Origin: Clytia hemisphaerica
Taxonomy: Eukaryota > Cnidaria > Hydrozoa > Leptothecata > Clytiidae
DNA length: 64,000 bases
Assembly (NCBI GenBank): GCA_902728285.1
Contig: CACVBU010001307.1
Coordinates: forward strand, 1,080,787-1,144,786
Reading direction: 5' to 3'
The notes beneath the pieces are model-generated. The model had not been told where the DNA came from. It worked only from the letters and a program-made list of their open reading frames with translations, and searched no databases. Position 1 is the stretch's first letter. Every line of letters begins with the position of its first letter. Shown one piece after another: positions 46,901 through 58,513 of this stretch. A program made the translations under genes and the position numbers.

Positions 46901-49142
46901 ATCTCCTCCTCGTGGTCCAGATCGGTTCTCTCTGTCTAGAGATAACAGTCAGATTGTTATATAAGCATAAGCTCCTGAAAATACTCTTGAAATTTGATTG
47001 AAGACAAAATGTCTTGTTTGGTGATTTAAGGAATGGTTAGCTATATAAAATAATTCTGGACATTTGTAATTTACAGGGTTAAGGTTTATATTGAATAAAT
47101 TATAGCAAAATACCTATTCGTTGAGAACAGTAACTATTTCTAATTTTTCAGGCATATACAAATTAACATAAGTATACCTTTCCATGATGGTTTTGGTGTA
47201 TCACTCTTGCTGGTAGTTTTCTTCAAAGTTGCTGGGACAATTTCAGGTGGGAGGTGGAGGAAGTCTCTTAAGTATTGAATACCCTCGTTTGTCAAGTAAT
47301 AATAACCATGTCTCCATGCAAAGTTTTCTCTGACATAACCACGAGATTTCAATGACTAAAAAGTGGAAAAAGAAAATAAGTCTGCTCTTCTTATCTATAC
47401 TTGACCAATTGAATTAATTGAACCTTAGAAAGGTTCAACAATGCTGATTTAGCAATATTTCAGAATTGCTCATGCATGTGCACTGCTAGCCTAACCTGGA
47501 GATCCATGCTTTCTTATTCTATATACTGATGGCGAAATATATGCCGTGAAGTCAGGTAACTTGCATCAGTGGAGGCTAACATGCATAGCCATCAAATGAA
47601 TGACCTGTCTGGTCCTTAAAATACAAAGTTAAATAAAAACAAAAATGGCAGAGTAGAGCTGCGAGCGAAGCTGCGTAGTTAATTTGTTTTGAAATTTTGC
47701 TGCTTTGATTGGTCAGTCATTTGAGGGCTATGCATGTTAGCCTCCACTGATGCAAGCTACCCGACTTCACGGTAGATGGTTAGGGTTGAGAGTTTGAATC
47801 TCCCAGATCCTTATGACTGTTGAAAACACAGTTAATCAAATTCTGTTATTCTTTTACTGGTAACACTTTCAGGCTGTTTTTCATGCCCGGTTATCAGACG
47901 CTGCCCCTCCTGAAATCACTAAAATTTTGGTAAAAACAGCCTTTTTAGTGGAGAAACACGAGAAAAAGTGCCCTTTTTTACCACCAACGGACGCTGCCCT
48001 GCCTTTCTAAAATATGGCCTGACTTTCATAGAGAAAATGCACGTTCTGAAATTTGGTTTTTAATTTAGTAGATGAGGACAGCGCCAACTTGGAATTTCCA
48101 ACTGTAAATTTATCTACCTCACAGCTCGTACCCGTCCTGTCTGATACTAGACAGGTAATCGTTTGTGCATGTTAGTAAGTGTGACAAAATTAGATAACAT
48201 TTTTGAACCGAAAAAATAAACTGGATTAAAACACATTTTTCACACATGTGAGGTCACATTCAGAAACTGCTTTTGACTCAGCACTGAGAATCAAACTTCC
48301 AAGGCCGTTCTGTAAAAAAATTGTTTGGTTCCCATCATTGAACTTTGAAAAAGTGGGTCAGTCAGTTGGTGGTAAAAAAATTCTGTTGTACAAATACCAG
48401 GCATGATAACGTGGCTTGTCTTCACACGACATCTTTGTCTTGATTTCCATTCGGTCCAAAAAATAAAAGCAGGTAAAAATAATCGAGAAATAGCTGTTCG
48501 AATTTATTTCAGTTCCCGTGATCAGAGGGTCACAAAAGAATTCTAGCCCAGCAGCAAACCAGCTTCCTGACCCTTCAACTGCTATTTCTGATTAAAAATT
48601 AGGGTTGGTCAGGTGATGGGAACCAAACTAATTTTTACAAACATCAGCCTAACAAAATGAGGCTTTGTGAGAAAAATCAAATTGTGAACGACTCTCAAGC
48701 ATGTGATTTCATTCCATCTGCCTTGTACTTCTGTTGTACTACTTGAGAAAAGATTTCCTTTTCATGTATTTGGCTAACATCTTTTTAAAATTTCAATCCA
48801 TCCAGGGATTATGTTTTTCAAGTATAGAATTAAAATCCATTATTGTATATGTTGTCTCACTCCCATCCATAAAAAAAAAGAACCATGTTGTTTATCAAAC
48901 CAAAATAATGACACATCTTTGCAACTTCTTCTTCTTGATAAATATCAAGATAATGTAGTAGACGCTTATTATCTTCCAGCCAATCTGTGAAATTTACCTT
49001 CATAGCCATCATAACTTGGACATTTCTGATGGAAGTCAATTCATTGTGACTTGGTTTGTTACCATCTTTGATACAAACCATAACTCCATCTCTAAAAAGA
49101 GCTTCGTAAATGGCGACACGGTTCTTCTTTGTGATGATCATC
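43999..49142 (-). CDS. RPS10: Ribosomal protein S10 (eS10), four coding exons
   Basis: Minus-strand exons: 49142-48998 (ATG at 49141-49139, one base after the acceptor), 47355-47178, 46935-46826, 44088-43999 (TAA at 44001-43999). All are GT-AG in phase, giving 173 residues against 165 in human. The protein is a component of the 40S subunit beak. Diagnostic blocks: [64 protein letters not shown], then an Arg/Gly/Asp-rich tail with [17 protein letters not shown] candidate AATAAA lies only 8 nt past the stop (43991-43986, minus). Intron 3 (44089-46825) hosts four H/ACA snoRNA-like units on the sense strand and a G/C-homopolymer-bounded element. Intron 1 holds an inverted-repeat element at 47544-47772. 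Housing small nucleolar RNAs in ribosomal-protein introns is normal for animals. Confidence 0.96.
44249..44379 (-). ncRNA. H/ACA box snoRNA candidate, unit 1
   Basis: Read on the minus strand (sense to RPS10), this 131-nt unit folds as hairpin, hinge, hairpin, ACA. 5' hairpin: lower stem GCATCTT/AAGATGC, an internal loop of 7 nt on each side, then a 10-bp upper stem CCAAGGTTCC/GGAATTTTGG. Box H candidate ATATAA lies 15 nt from the upper stem. 3' hairpin: GTGTT plus TATCTA pairs with TAGGTA plus AACGC, and the lower stem is T-rich/A-rich. The ACA box lies 16 nt from that upper stem and 3 nt from the unit end. The 14-16 nt spacings are the rule for pseudouridylation pockets. Target not determined. 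Confidence 0.75.
44558..44688 (-). ncRNA. H/ACA box snoRNA candidate, unit 2
   Basis: This unit is nearly identical to unit 1 over 131 nt in the same RPS10 intron. The 5' hairpin is unchanged. The hinge carries ATATGA, which still fits ANANNA. The 3' hairpin upper stem is unchanged, and the ACA trinucleotide again lies 3 nt from the end of similarity. Similarity to unit 1 stops at the predicted RNA ends, as expected for a functional unit. Confidence 0.72.
45374..45504 (-). ncRNA. H/ACA box snoRNA candidate, unit 3
   Basis: This is a third 131-nt unit. The 5' hairpin differs by one base in the pocket side. In the 3' hairpin the stem changes to TATCTA/TGGATA with loop ACGA and the flank to GTGTT/AATGC, so pairing is kept by G-U and compensatory changes. 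Box H is ATATAA and the ACA position is unchanged. Its downstream flank duplicates that of unit 1. Confidence 0.72.
45676..45806 (-). ncRNA. H/ACA box snoRNA-like unit 4, diverged
   Basis: This is the most diverged 131-nt unit. The 5' upper stem has two mismatches and the lower stem is shortened. No clean ANANNA is seen in the hinge. The 3' hairpin, however, has an uninterrupted 8-bp stem TATATCTA/TAGATATA, different in sequence from the other units, and the ACA box is kept. It could be a pseudogene or a unit with only a working 3' half. Confidence 0.5.
45856..46757. mobile_element. G/C-homopolymer-ended element in RPS10 intron 3
   Basis: Left CCAGGGGGGGGGGTCGGTACT, right TAGTACTGACCCCCCCCCTGG, about 900 bp apart. 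TTTTAGTAC words iterate near the right end. No coding potential on either strand. Confidence 0.65.
47544..47772. repeat. 229-bp inverted-repeat element in RPS10 intron 1
   Basis: Arms of about 65 bp: CCGTGAAGTCAGGTAACTTG and GAGGCTAACATGCATAGCC at the left are inverted at the right with few differences. Confidence 0.78.
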
Positions 49143-49312
49143 CTGAAAAATTAAGGGAATATCTGGCGTTATTCTGAGTGTAAGGTTCGGTCAGTTGTGT
49201 AAATTTCCATTAATCGAAGGGGTAAAAGCTCTCTGCAGATAAATCGATCAATCTGCAATACTTGAAGACAAGTGATCAATTGGATATTTGTAGCTGAAAA
49301 ATATAAACATAC

Positions 49313-49357
49313 TTCAAGAAGTCGCTTCGAAGCGGGATTTCCTAGTAAAAAGATCGA
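49313..49357 (-). promoter_or_regulatory. Possible non-coding first exon of RPS10 with TOP-like start
   Basis: On the minus strand a pyrimidine tract (TCTTTTTAC, near 49350) is followed by about 40 nt ending at a good donor, TTGAA/GTATGT, after 49313. The next acceptor (TTTTTCAG) sits directly before the ATG exon, giving an intron of about 170 bp. Ribosomal-protein genes usually start in a pyrimidine tract with a short 5'-UTR exon, so the fit is good. No transcript evidence is available here. Confidence 0.4.
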
Positions 49358-50105
49358 TCGCGTCTCAAGGTACCATTTTGTTGGCTATTTTACCGAACAA
49401 AACAATGGAAAGCAAAGTAGCCATAAAAATATCATAATATTTTGATAAATACTTTCTAAAGGAGTTTTTTTGTAAAGATCTTATTTTTTGAAATTAAAAA
49501 AATTTTAAATTTTTATTTTGAAGTATTTATCTGAGCAAAATTTCTTTTTTTTCTTAACTTTTCATCTACGTATCAACTATGAATTCATTCCATTGTAAAC
49601 AATAATTTTCCGGGGGTCAATTGAATAAGGTAAACTCACTATTACGACCTGAATTTGACAAACATGCCTTTTTGTATTAACATTATAAAATCAAAATATT
49701 ATGGTTTTTTAGAAAAATTAGCTTTTTGGTTGTTCGGATTTTATTTTGTAGTTATTTTTATTTGAAAAACTATTAAAAATCCCCCTATATAGTTATGCAT
49801 TTAAAAAAAAGAAGAGAAATCGGCGAAATCAGCGCGAGATCAAAAGTTGGATGGTCGTGGTTTCTTCACAAAGACGAAAGACAGATCTGGACTTATTTCG
49901 TACTTTCCAGTCTCTTGTTCGTAGTTTTTCTGACTTTCTGTTTCTTTGTGAGTTATTTCCTATGTTTTCTAACTTACTGAATGACCGACAGATCGCCACC
50001 GGTGGGATTCGAACCCTTCGAGCTCCAACTCTAACCCTAACTGATAATAACCCAATTCCTAGCTAATCTGATACGTAACCACACCCATACCCAACCCTAC
50101 CAGGT

Positions 50106-50446
50106 CCCCGGGGGGGGGGGGGTACTAGGATTGCGAGCTGACGGGGGGGGGTGCCGCCCGACTTTCGAACTTTGGACCCTTACCGGGACTAAAAAGGAGA
50201 AAACAAAGGAAAATTTTGGGAATTTTACGACCCTTAGCGGGACTAATTTGACCAATTTTGACCAAATTTCGATCTTTCAGGGGGTAAAAAGTTGAAATGT
50301 TCCTTTTTTTCCGACCCTTACTGGGACTGAAATTTGATTTTCTGATTTTTCCGACCCTTAGCGGGACTTTGGAAGTCCAAAAAAGGTACCCTTAAGGGCG
50401 GCACATACCGTACCCTCCATTTGCCTAAGTACCCCCCCCCCGGGAC
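50106..50446. mobile_element. G/C-homopolymer-ended element, word GACCCTTAGCGGGACT
   Basis: It has the same ends as the 19.9 kb copy (poly-G to GGTACT; CCTAAGTACCCCC to poly-C). GACCCTTAGCGGGACT is repeated about five times and is clearly different from the word in the other copy. Confidence 0.72.
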
Positions 50447-50925
50447 CAGGTCGCCTGCAGGTCCTGACACTATTCCCGCATACCGGATCCGAAAAATAGA
50501 TACATGTCTTTCGTTTTTATGAAGAAACCTTCACCAAGTTGGATAGGATGCTGTAGGATGAAGGTCAAAACTCAAATCAAAATTGTCAATACCCTCGTTA
50601 TGTTATGGAACGTTATGGATCATATGTCTTACAACTCTATAACTTAATAACTCAACCACCACAAAAGTAAAGCAGTAAAGGTATCAAATGTCTGTCTAAG
50701 GTATCGTAAAAACTTCTATCTCTCTACAGGTATTTCTATAAAAGAAACTCGGACGTTTTTCTGTAGCGTTTTATCCGCACATCAGATGCATCCGGACTGA
50801 TTAACGACCTGTTCGGTGTGTTAAGAGTTGTTCAGATTGTCTGGTGGTAAAAAGTTTTCTCATTTGACACCAGACATTTCATGTCCGGTGCTACTGTTGT
50901 AACTGTTGTAATTCCAGTGCATTGG

Positions 50926-51498
50926 CAGTCGGGTGTTTAAGATAAAAACTGCAATTATTGCTCTTTTCGGAAATTATTGCCGAAAACGGCAATTTTTTTA
51001 ACGATGAAATGCTGAATCAGCAGAAAAATAAAAAAGTAAATAAATGAAAATTGCCGTTTTCGGCAATTATTGCCGTTTTTGCAAATAAAAGTTGAACACG
51101 TGGTATTTGACACCCTCGCGATAAGTAGGCCCACTGTGCCTCGTTTAGTTTTGTTTTCAACTGGTTTTTGTTGGAAATACAGATAGCAAAATCGAGTCAT
51201 ATGTAAACAAATTTACAACGGGGGTTTTGTTATCTCTTTCTGGCTGTCTCTTTTAACTTATTATTTTAGAACTTTTCATGTTATTGAGCAACGAAAAATT
51301 GAAAAAATCACTTTTAAAAATCCGAAAAACCTTTTTCTCGATGCAATTTTACTATTTTCAAACACCTCTGACATCTTTGCCCTTAAAAGGACAACACATT
51401 TTGCTGATTCAGCATTTCATCGTTAAAAAAATTGCCGTTTTCGGCAATAATTTCCGAAAAGAGCAATAATTGCAGTTTTTATCTTAAACACCCGACTG
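50926..51498. mobile_element. 573-bp TIR element with about 90-bp inverted ends
   Basis: The ends begin CAGTCGGGTGTTTAAGATAA and pair almost perfectly for about 90 bp. They contain a run that pairs within itself (CGGCAATAATTGCCG-like). The flanking duplication is ATTGG (50921-50925 and 51499-51503). CAG termini with a 5-bp duplication could fit a hAT5-type element; the assignment is tentative. No transposase. Confidence 0.8.
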
Positions 51499-51899
51499 AT
51501 TGGCAGGGCGTTGTGACCAGTCAGTTAGTGGAAATACCTCCATTTAAAGCATGTTCAAAGTTCATCACAATAACGACTTTCTTTTTATTACGGAAACAAA
51601 ACAAGTGAGAACACGAAGAACTAAAAGTCAGCACTCCACCGAAAAAACGCTCTGTTCGCGTCGAAAAAAATATGCTTAATTAGGATAGAACTCCTGACTG
51701 CTTAGTAGGAGAACGTGTACTGTCAATCAATAAGGAATTTTATAACTCTTCATGGCAGATTAAAAAAGACAGTTAAAAAACAAAAGTTTCTTCATTTTTC
51801 ATTTTCGCATTTATGGGGAAGATTGAAATTTTCAGAAGATGCTTTATTTGATACGAGGATTCCCATTTCCGTAAAATTGTGATTCCCCCATGGTTGCAG

Positions 51900-52035
51900 A
51901 AAGGACCCCCCCGGCGCACCGGAAACCACCGGTGCAAAAAGTGCCGTTTTTTTCGTGCACCGGAACGTTCCGGTGCTTCCGGTGCAAGATTTTTCTGAAT
52001 CGAGCTGCACCGGAACGTTCCGGTGCTTCCGGTGC
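51900..52035. repeat. Cluster of CACCGGAA/TTCCGGTG palindromes
   Basis: GCACCGGAACGTTCCGGTGC occurs twice (about 51957 and 52007), each followed by TTCCGGTGCA, plus GCGCACCGGAAACCACCGGT nearby. A related GCACCGGAAAACACCGG lies at 52825. Confidence 0.8.
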
Positions 52036-52039
52036 ATGA

Positions 52040-55000
52040 TTTCCACGTATAATTTAAATATAAATGCGATAGCGCTCGCTGCACTAATCAGGCGAGGCCA
52101 ATTTAATTTGTTGTTCTACGGGCCCTACCGACCCTATTTTTGCTAAAATCAAAAAAATAATAATTTCCACTACAATATATTTTACACACTAGTTATTTGT
52201 AAGAATTAAACTTGAATAAAGCTAAAAATTAATTCAAGAAGTCATAAAAAGCATTCCATGACACTAAAATTTTACTATGATCTTCATCGAAGATAAAAAA
52301 ACAAAGTGAATTTTTGATCCAGATACTTTTTGGAAAATGTTCTCAGTACCTTACCAACCCTGATAAATGAAAAATTTATTCTTATTTGCCGACCGACCGA
52401 CCCATATTTTTCTAACGATCCGTCCGTAGAACAACAAATTAAATTGGTCTCGCCTCATGTAAAAAGTAACTACGCACGCGCGAATAAGTTAAGTCACAGG
52501 GTACGAGTGCCCCTATGAGGACCTTCGGTCCGATCAGATGCGTACTTCTTTGTTCTTTATTTAACGACGATGTTCCCATGTGTGATGCACGTGATAATTT
52601 TTTATAATTGAGCAAAGTCCGCCATATTGTATTATTCCCGACTAACTCTATCGCTGGATAGCCTGTATCCGACAATCATACCTTTTATTGCCCAGTGATC
52701 AATTAAAAAGTTCGGTTGGTACTGGCTAATCGCATTTTTTTTTCGTGACCCTGTCTAAACAGCTTTTTATAGAGCGTGTGAAAATCCCGGAATTTTCCTG
52801 TGTGAAAAATGGTGTTTTTTAGCTGCACCGGAAAACACCGGAGATTTCCAGTGCGCCGGGAGGGTCCTTTGCAAAATGGTAGCTATGGGTAATTATGGGT
52901 AATTCCTTTGTTCTTTTGCTATTTCTTTTCTTCTGTGTGATGTGAAGACTCTTCACAAATCGAAGTACTTCCACTAACTGCCAGTCAGTATGGACTCGTA
53001 TATCAAGATTACGGGATTTCGAGTACGGGCTGATTTTACTTTCGTTTTCAGTGGTTTCATTTTCGATTTCAAGCCAACATCTTAGCAACGGGGTGCTCAC
53101 CCATAGTTACGGGGATTTTTGCAAAAAACTAAACATAGAAAATTTTCCAAAACTCCCATTTCGATTAATGCAATTAAAAATGGACTTTTCTATGTTTCAC
53201 TTTTTTTCACCTATTCTTCAAAATGAAAATATTTAAGAGCCATTTTCTGTAAAAATCAGACAAAATCAGGCAGGTCGAGGAAGTGATATCCTCAGATTTT
53301 GCCAATTTTTGGATATTTTGCTCAAATACATGAAAATAACATCCTGTGAAAATTTTTTTGAAAAATCTTTTTTCGCTCCCAAGATATGGGCCTTTAAAAT
53401 TTGGGCCAATTTGCCCAAAAAAGTGCACTTTTGATAAATCTTTGACTTCAAGAGCAATTTTAGACATGATCAAGCTTAAGATTCATTTCAAAACATATTT
53501 TCCTGGAAGAAATCCATGGGTACTTTGAAAAAATGGCATTTTGAGGAAAAACTTTTTGACCCTATGGCTAGAAATCATTGCCTGAAATCACAACATTTCT
53601 AATTTTGAATAGATTTTGAGAGCAATTAGCTGGCTTGGCCACAAGTGTCACATTGATATTTTTGTATATTTCTGAAGTCTCTATGGTCATCTTTAACTTT
53701 CAATTAAAATTGTCATGTGACACTTAAGGCCACGCCCTAAAATGGCGGTTAAACATAGCTTTTCGCTCAATTTTTAGTATTTTCAATGAGCTTTTAAAGC
53801 CATGGCCCTAAGTTCCACCACTGAAACAAACCTTTTTTAGTTAGTGTTTTGGCCATATTACCCAATCCTAAAATCAAACCCATGTGTTCTAATACCATTT
53901 TTGCACAATTTATCTTGGAAAATCTTTTTAAGTCATCAAGACTTAGCCAATTTTTCCCTTAGCAACGCATTGTTTTTCCCTAGCAACCAGGCATCCAGCT
54001 CTATCAAAATCTTCCAAACTGTTTCCTAGTGGTTCCAGACCATGGTCAATGTCTTAGATTGCAATATCAAAGTCTTGGCCACAATTTTCACTGAATTTTA
54101 GGGCAAATTAGGGTCGCAGAGACAGAAATGTAAAGTACTGTAGTTAGAGTTCATCTTTAAGGCAGTATAGCTTTCTTCAAAGTTCTTTTCTAGGTCTGTG
54201 TAGTATCTATAATGATAAAACAGTACAAAGGTATGAAATGCAAGAAGAGACTTACCTTCAAAGATCAATTGCAAATAATTTTTAGCATTTGAAAACAAAG
54301 AAAAACAAGAGACTTAGCGTTTTTCCTTAGTGGTGAAATTTCTTGTCAAAAGCCTCATTTCACCTGTTAAAAGAACCTTCAACTTCTATGCTAAGCACCC
54401 CCACTTAATTTTCTCTTAGTATTTCCTCTGCAATAATGTTAAAAACATTAGAATCAATTTGATTTGATTTAGGGTTTTGCAACAGGCATCACGAAAATAT
54501 TGATCCAATCATCGCGTCTTTATCGGCGATCCAAAAAAATATCTGCAATCTGATTGGTTAAAAAGAGTACAATATATCTTGTATTTTACATGTACAAAAT
54601 ATAAATTGACAAAAAGATGTTGTTGCATTGTAGCGGTAGCAGCAATCTAACGTCACATTGCTACAAAAGTGCCCAGCGCTTTTTTCCAATACAAAAAGTG
54701 CATTTTTTGGGTCACCGATAAACTAGTTATCACTATCAGACATTTGCTGGTATTATACAATATGAAAAAAATTCACTCGCTCCGGATTTTCTGTATATTT
54801 TTCCCGCCTAAAGCAGTGCTGCAAATAGGGCAATTTCAGTTGGCCGGTAATTTTTCGAGTGTAACGAGCAGCGGGTCTGGCGGAACCATCTTTGTAGTCT
54901 GTTATTACAGATTGACTTAAAAACTGTTCCTCTTTTAATTAGAAGCGTATTATGTATTAATCTAAGCCTCTAATCTTCAAATTTTAACCGGACAAAATGA

Positions 55001-56700
55001 AAAATTGAGCTTCAAAACTACGAAATAACCGGTAATTACTGGTCACCAGCCGTTATTTGCAGCACTGCTAAAGGCACAAAAAATATTGTATGGAAAAATC
55101 TCGGAACTCGTAAAATATTTCTTATATTGTACTGGCAGCTATCCGATAACTATTACATATTGCAAGCGAAAAAGGAAAAAACAGCAACATAGTGCATCAA
55201 AATACAGCGACACAGTGCGATCTCCGCGATATCGAAATTGAAGGGTAATTTCACTGGATTCATTTGCAAAATTAAAGATGGCAGACAAGGAAGTGTGTTG
55301 ATTCCTGTTTTTACAGGCTTGTTATTTCACTTTGAAACAGCTGTGCCAAAGCCATTTAATTAACATAACCGAGAATTATAGATAGCAAATAATGTGAATA
55401 CGCTTCTCTCACCAGGTAGGCTTTCACACCTCAAAGGGAACAAATCTTTGCAACAAGAAATGTGTAATTTGCGCAAGCGTCCGAACAAAGATATAAAAAA
55501 AAGTCTGTTCTTCATCAGGAAATTGTGGACACTCGGTAACTTTGACATGTCAATCAATAGCGCACACTGGAAAAAGTGTCTCTAGAGAAAACAACATAAA
55601 ACAAATAATGGCGTCAAGATGTTAGCATCGACTGAGTGTGTGATTAAATTGTTAATTACTTCTTTAAATCATGTACTTTTAAAATGCTTTAAAATACATT
55701 TGGTTGTGATTATGGGATGGTGAAAGTTTGATTGATAAACTTGGTTGAAGTATTAAAACAAATTTGTTCTCAAAGAGATTTAAACAGTAAGTGAAAATAC
55801 AGGCCAGATATCAACAATCCCATGTTTTGACCAATCGTCCCAAGTCAGAGCCGTTGACAGTATAAACTTTAGTCACGCTAGTCAGTTTCCCAAAGGTACT
55901 GAAATCTACTATTTTTTATCATGGTCAGGCACCATGTTGTCTTCCTTCTTCTCTTACTTGAAAAAATACAGACCAGAATAAAATTTCTGAAAAACACAGA
56001 AAATGTTCTGTTCTGTAAAATTAAGGATGCCACTCTTATATCTTTTCCATCTTTTGTTTTTCAATCTACCGGGTGGGCAAAAAAAACGCAACATAATTTA
56101 TTTTTGACGTATCTTCAAAAGTAATTGAGCTTACTTTACAATTTTCACAGGGATTTTTACTTACCTAGTTTCCATCATTATGTACACAATAGCATAATGA
56201 CTTACTTCAATAGGCTGAATTATATTATTATTTTTGAAGTTGCTACCCATATATTATGCATATCATACATTATGCTTATGGGTATTATGCATATACAAAC
56301 CCCATCACAAAGCGTTTTTTCATACACCATGTGTATTGACCACGTAATAATATGTATCTTTGAATATCTTAATTGCATCATACGTCATCATACAATGTTA
56401 ATTGAAATTATTTTTCAGATTCATAAATTCTGGCCTAGCAGATAACTTTCCTCCACAAATATTTGGTTATGGTAATTCTGGAACACCCACATTTAGGTGC
56501 ATTTTAGCTAAATATATTGTGATTGTTTTTGTCTTACTATTTATTAACATCACCTAAAGCTATTTATAAGGACAATCCAATTCTTGTGTCTCAATGTGTT
56601 TAAGACCCCCTCTATATCCCAGAAATTGCACATTTTAACATTGTTAAGAGGATAGAAATCAAAGTTACCTTGAAGAATAAGCTTCAGTTCTTACAGATAT
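52040..56700. other. No supported gene
   Basis: Repeat fragments (TAAGTCACAGGGTACGA at 52490, also at 39650; AAGAGCCATTTTCTGTAA at 53236) and AT-rich sequence. Open frames are short and without motifs. Confidence 0.5.
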
Positions 56701-56704
56701 GATG

Positions 56705-58090
56705 ACAGATATGTGAAATATCTGTCATTATAAGCCTTTCCAGGTAAATTTGACTCCCCAAGCGATTTGGAGTACACAAAAGTCCGATCGGTCTAATTAC
56801 CGTTCCTCTTTGGCCTCTAATGGACCGGTCTTTTTACCGCTAAGGCCGTTCAAATATCGAACGAAAGGGGCTGATGCATGGCGGATAATGAAAATTGGCC
56901 ATAGCGAAGAGGCTTCAAGGCCGCTAAAGGGACCCTAGAACGGTCAAATACCCGGTCCGCTTCGTCCCAATGGCCGCAATTTAGTGATAGAGACTTATCG
57001 ATAACGATAACAAAATTTGCAATAGAAAATTAGCAATAAAACTTTATCGATACAACTTAGGTTATTGTATTTTTTTAAGTGTCCGAATTTTTACAAACAA
57101 AATGTCTTAAGGCATAGTAGGTTGCATGAGTACGATAACAGAGTTTTTAAGAAACAGAACACCCCTGTTTCTTAGCCACAACTTTTGTTTAGCCGATCCG
57201 TTTATAACATCATAGAATTTCTCTAAAGCATTGTTGTTTTATTCATAAATTTCCCTAGAGTTTCTAATGCACACTTTTATCAACTTGTTTTTCTTTGTAA
57301 GTTTTAACAATAATAGTCAACAAATGTCAACTCGTTTTCTACATTTCTTTCACTAGCATCTCGCATGCTTAGTTTTATCAAATCGCTTTCTTTGCAATTT
57401 TCACAATCTTCTCTTAAAATGCTTAGTTTTATCAACTCACTTTCTTTGTAACATTTACAAACACATCGTGACCAATTTTATCAAAAAGCCTTATTGTCCT
57501 TATCATTTTTAGCGATAGAATTTATCGATATAATTTTATCGAGAAAAAACTTTATTGAGAAAGACTTTCCAACGATAGATTTGATTGAACTTCCTTATCG
57601 GTACAAGCCAGCCTATCGATGAAGAATCTGCAGTTATCGATAAAATAAATCAAGCTATTGATAATTTTACAACGATACAACTTTTTAACATATTTTATAA
57701 TATTACAACAGGTTAATATATCGAAAAGATTTTAAAATGCTAAACTTTATTGATTTCTCCTCAATTCTATTTTTTTTAAAGATCGTACTTTCTAAGATTG
57801 AGTTTTTTAGAATCGGACTTTCGACCGCTCCAGACGCTGCTTGGAAGTCTCTTGCTCAAGAAAGGGCAGCTAAAAGAGCGGTCTCAAGCGGACCTTTAAA
57901 AAATTCTCTCGCCCACTTGGAGGCCGATCTTCACGAACAACGGGCCGCTAAAAGTTATATTTCGGCTGCTTCAAGACCAGGGCTGATTAGTCTTTTGTGT
58001 ACTCCAAATCGCTTGGGGAGTCACATTTAGTCAACTTACAATTATGAGCCTTTTAAGTTTTGCCTGGAAAGCAGTGGAAAGGCTTATGAT
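56705..58090. mobile_element. About 1.35-kb inverted-end element
   Basis: The left end ATAAGCCTTTCCAG leads to TGACTCCCCAAGCGATTTGG. The right end is the inverse with a short extra stretch. The interior is rich in TATCGATA words (57.0-57.7 kb) and lacks a transposase frame. It ends about 420 bp upstream of the laminin start codon. Confidence 0.65.
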
Positions 58091-58513
58091 GAGGTCATTA
58101 CAAAAGTTTCAACACTCATAACTTTTGATAGAAACAATTTCAAGGCATAGTTTATATATTGAGGTGTTTAATGATCTTTCAAAGATACTTTCATTTCTGG
58201 TCCAGTTTTATGGTTGTGTAAATTTTACTTTTTTCAATATTTTAGAATAAAAACAGGCTTTTGGGTATAAAAAATCAGTAAAGGAAGCTAGAAGTGCTAC
58301 CTTGTCATATTGATGACAAAATTTATTTTGTACTTTTTTGTACTTTATGAAAATATATGGACAAATCTTTCACCCAGCTAATGGTCTAGAAACAAAAATT
58401 ACCTGAATTTTTCTAAGATATCTGTTTGATTATGATGAGCTGAAAATAAATTATGTGATATTTCAACTTTTTAACTCCAATAATTTTTAGCATGAAGAAA
58501 GAAAATTGAGAAA

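Noticed and set aside
51278..51469. Open frames at 50955-51200 (-) and 51278-51469 (+) ending with the same 20 residues
   Set aside because: The identical ends are simply the inverted arms of the 573-bp element.
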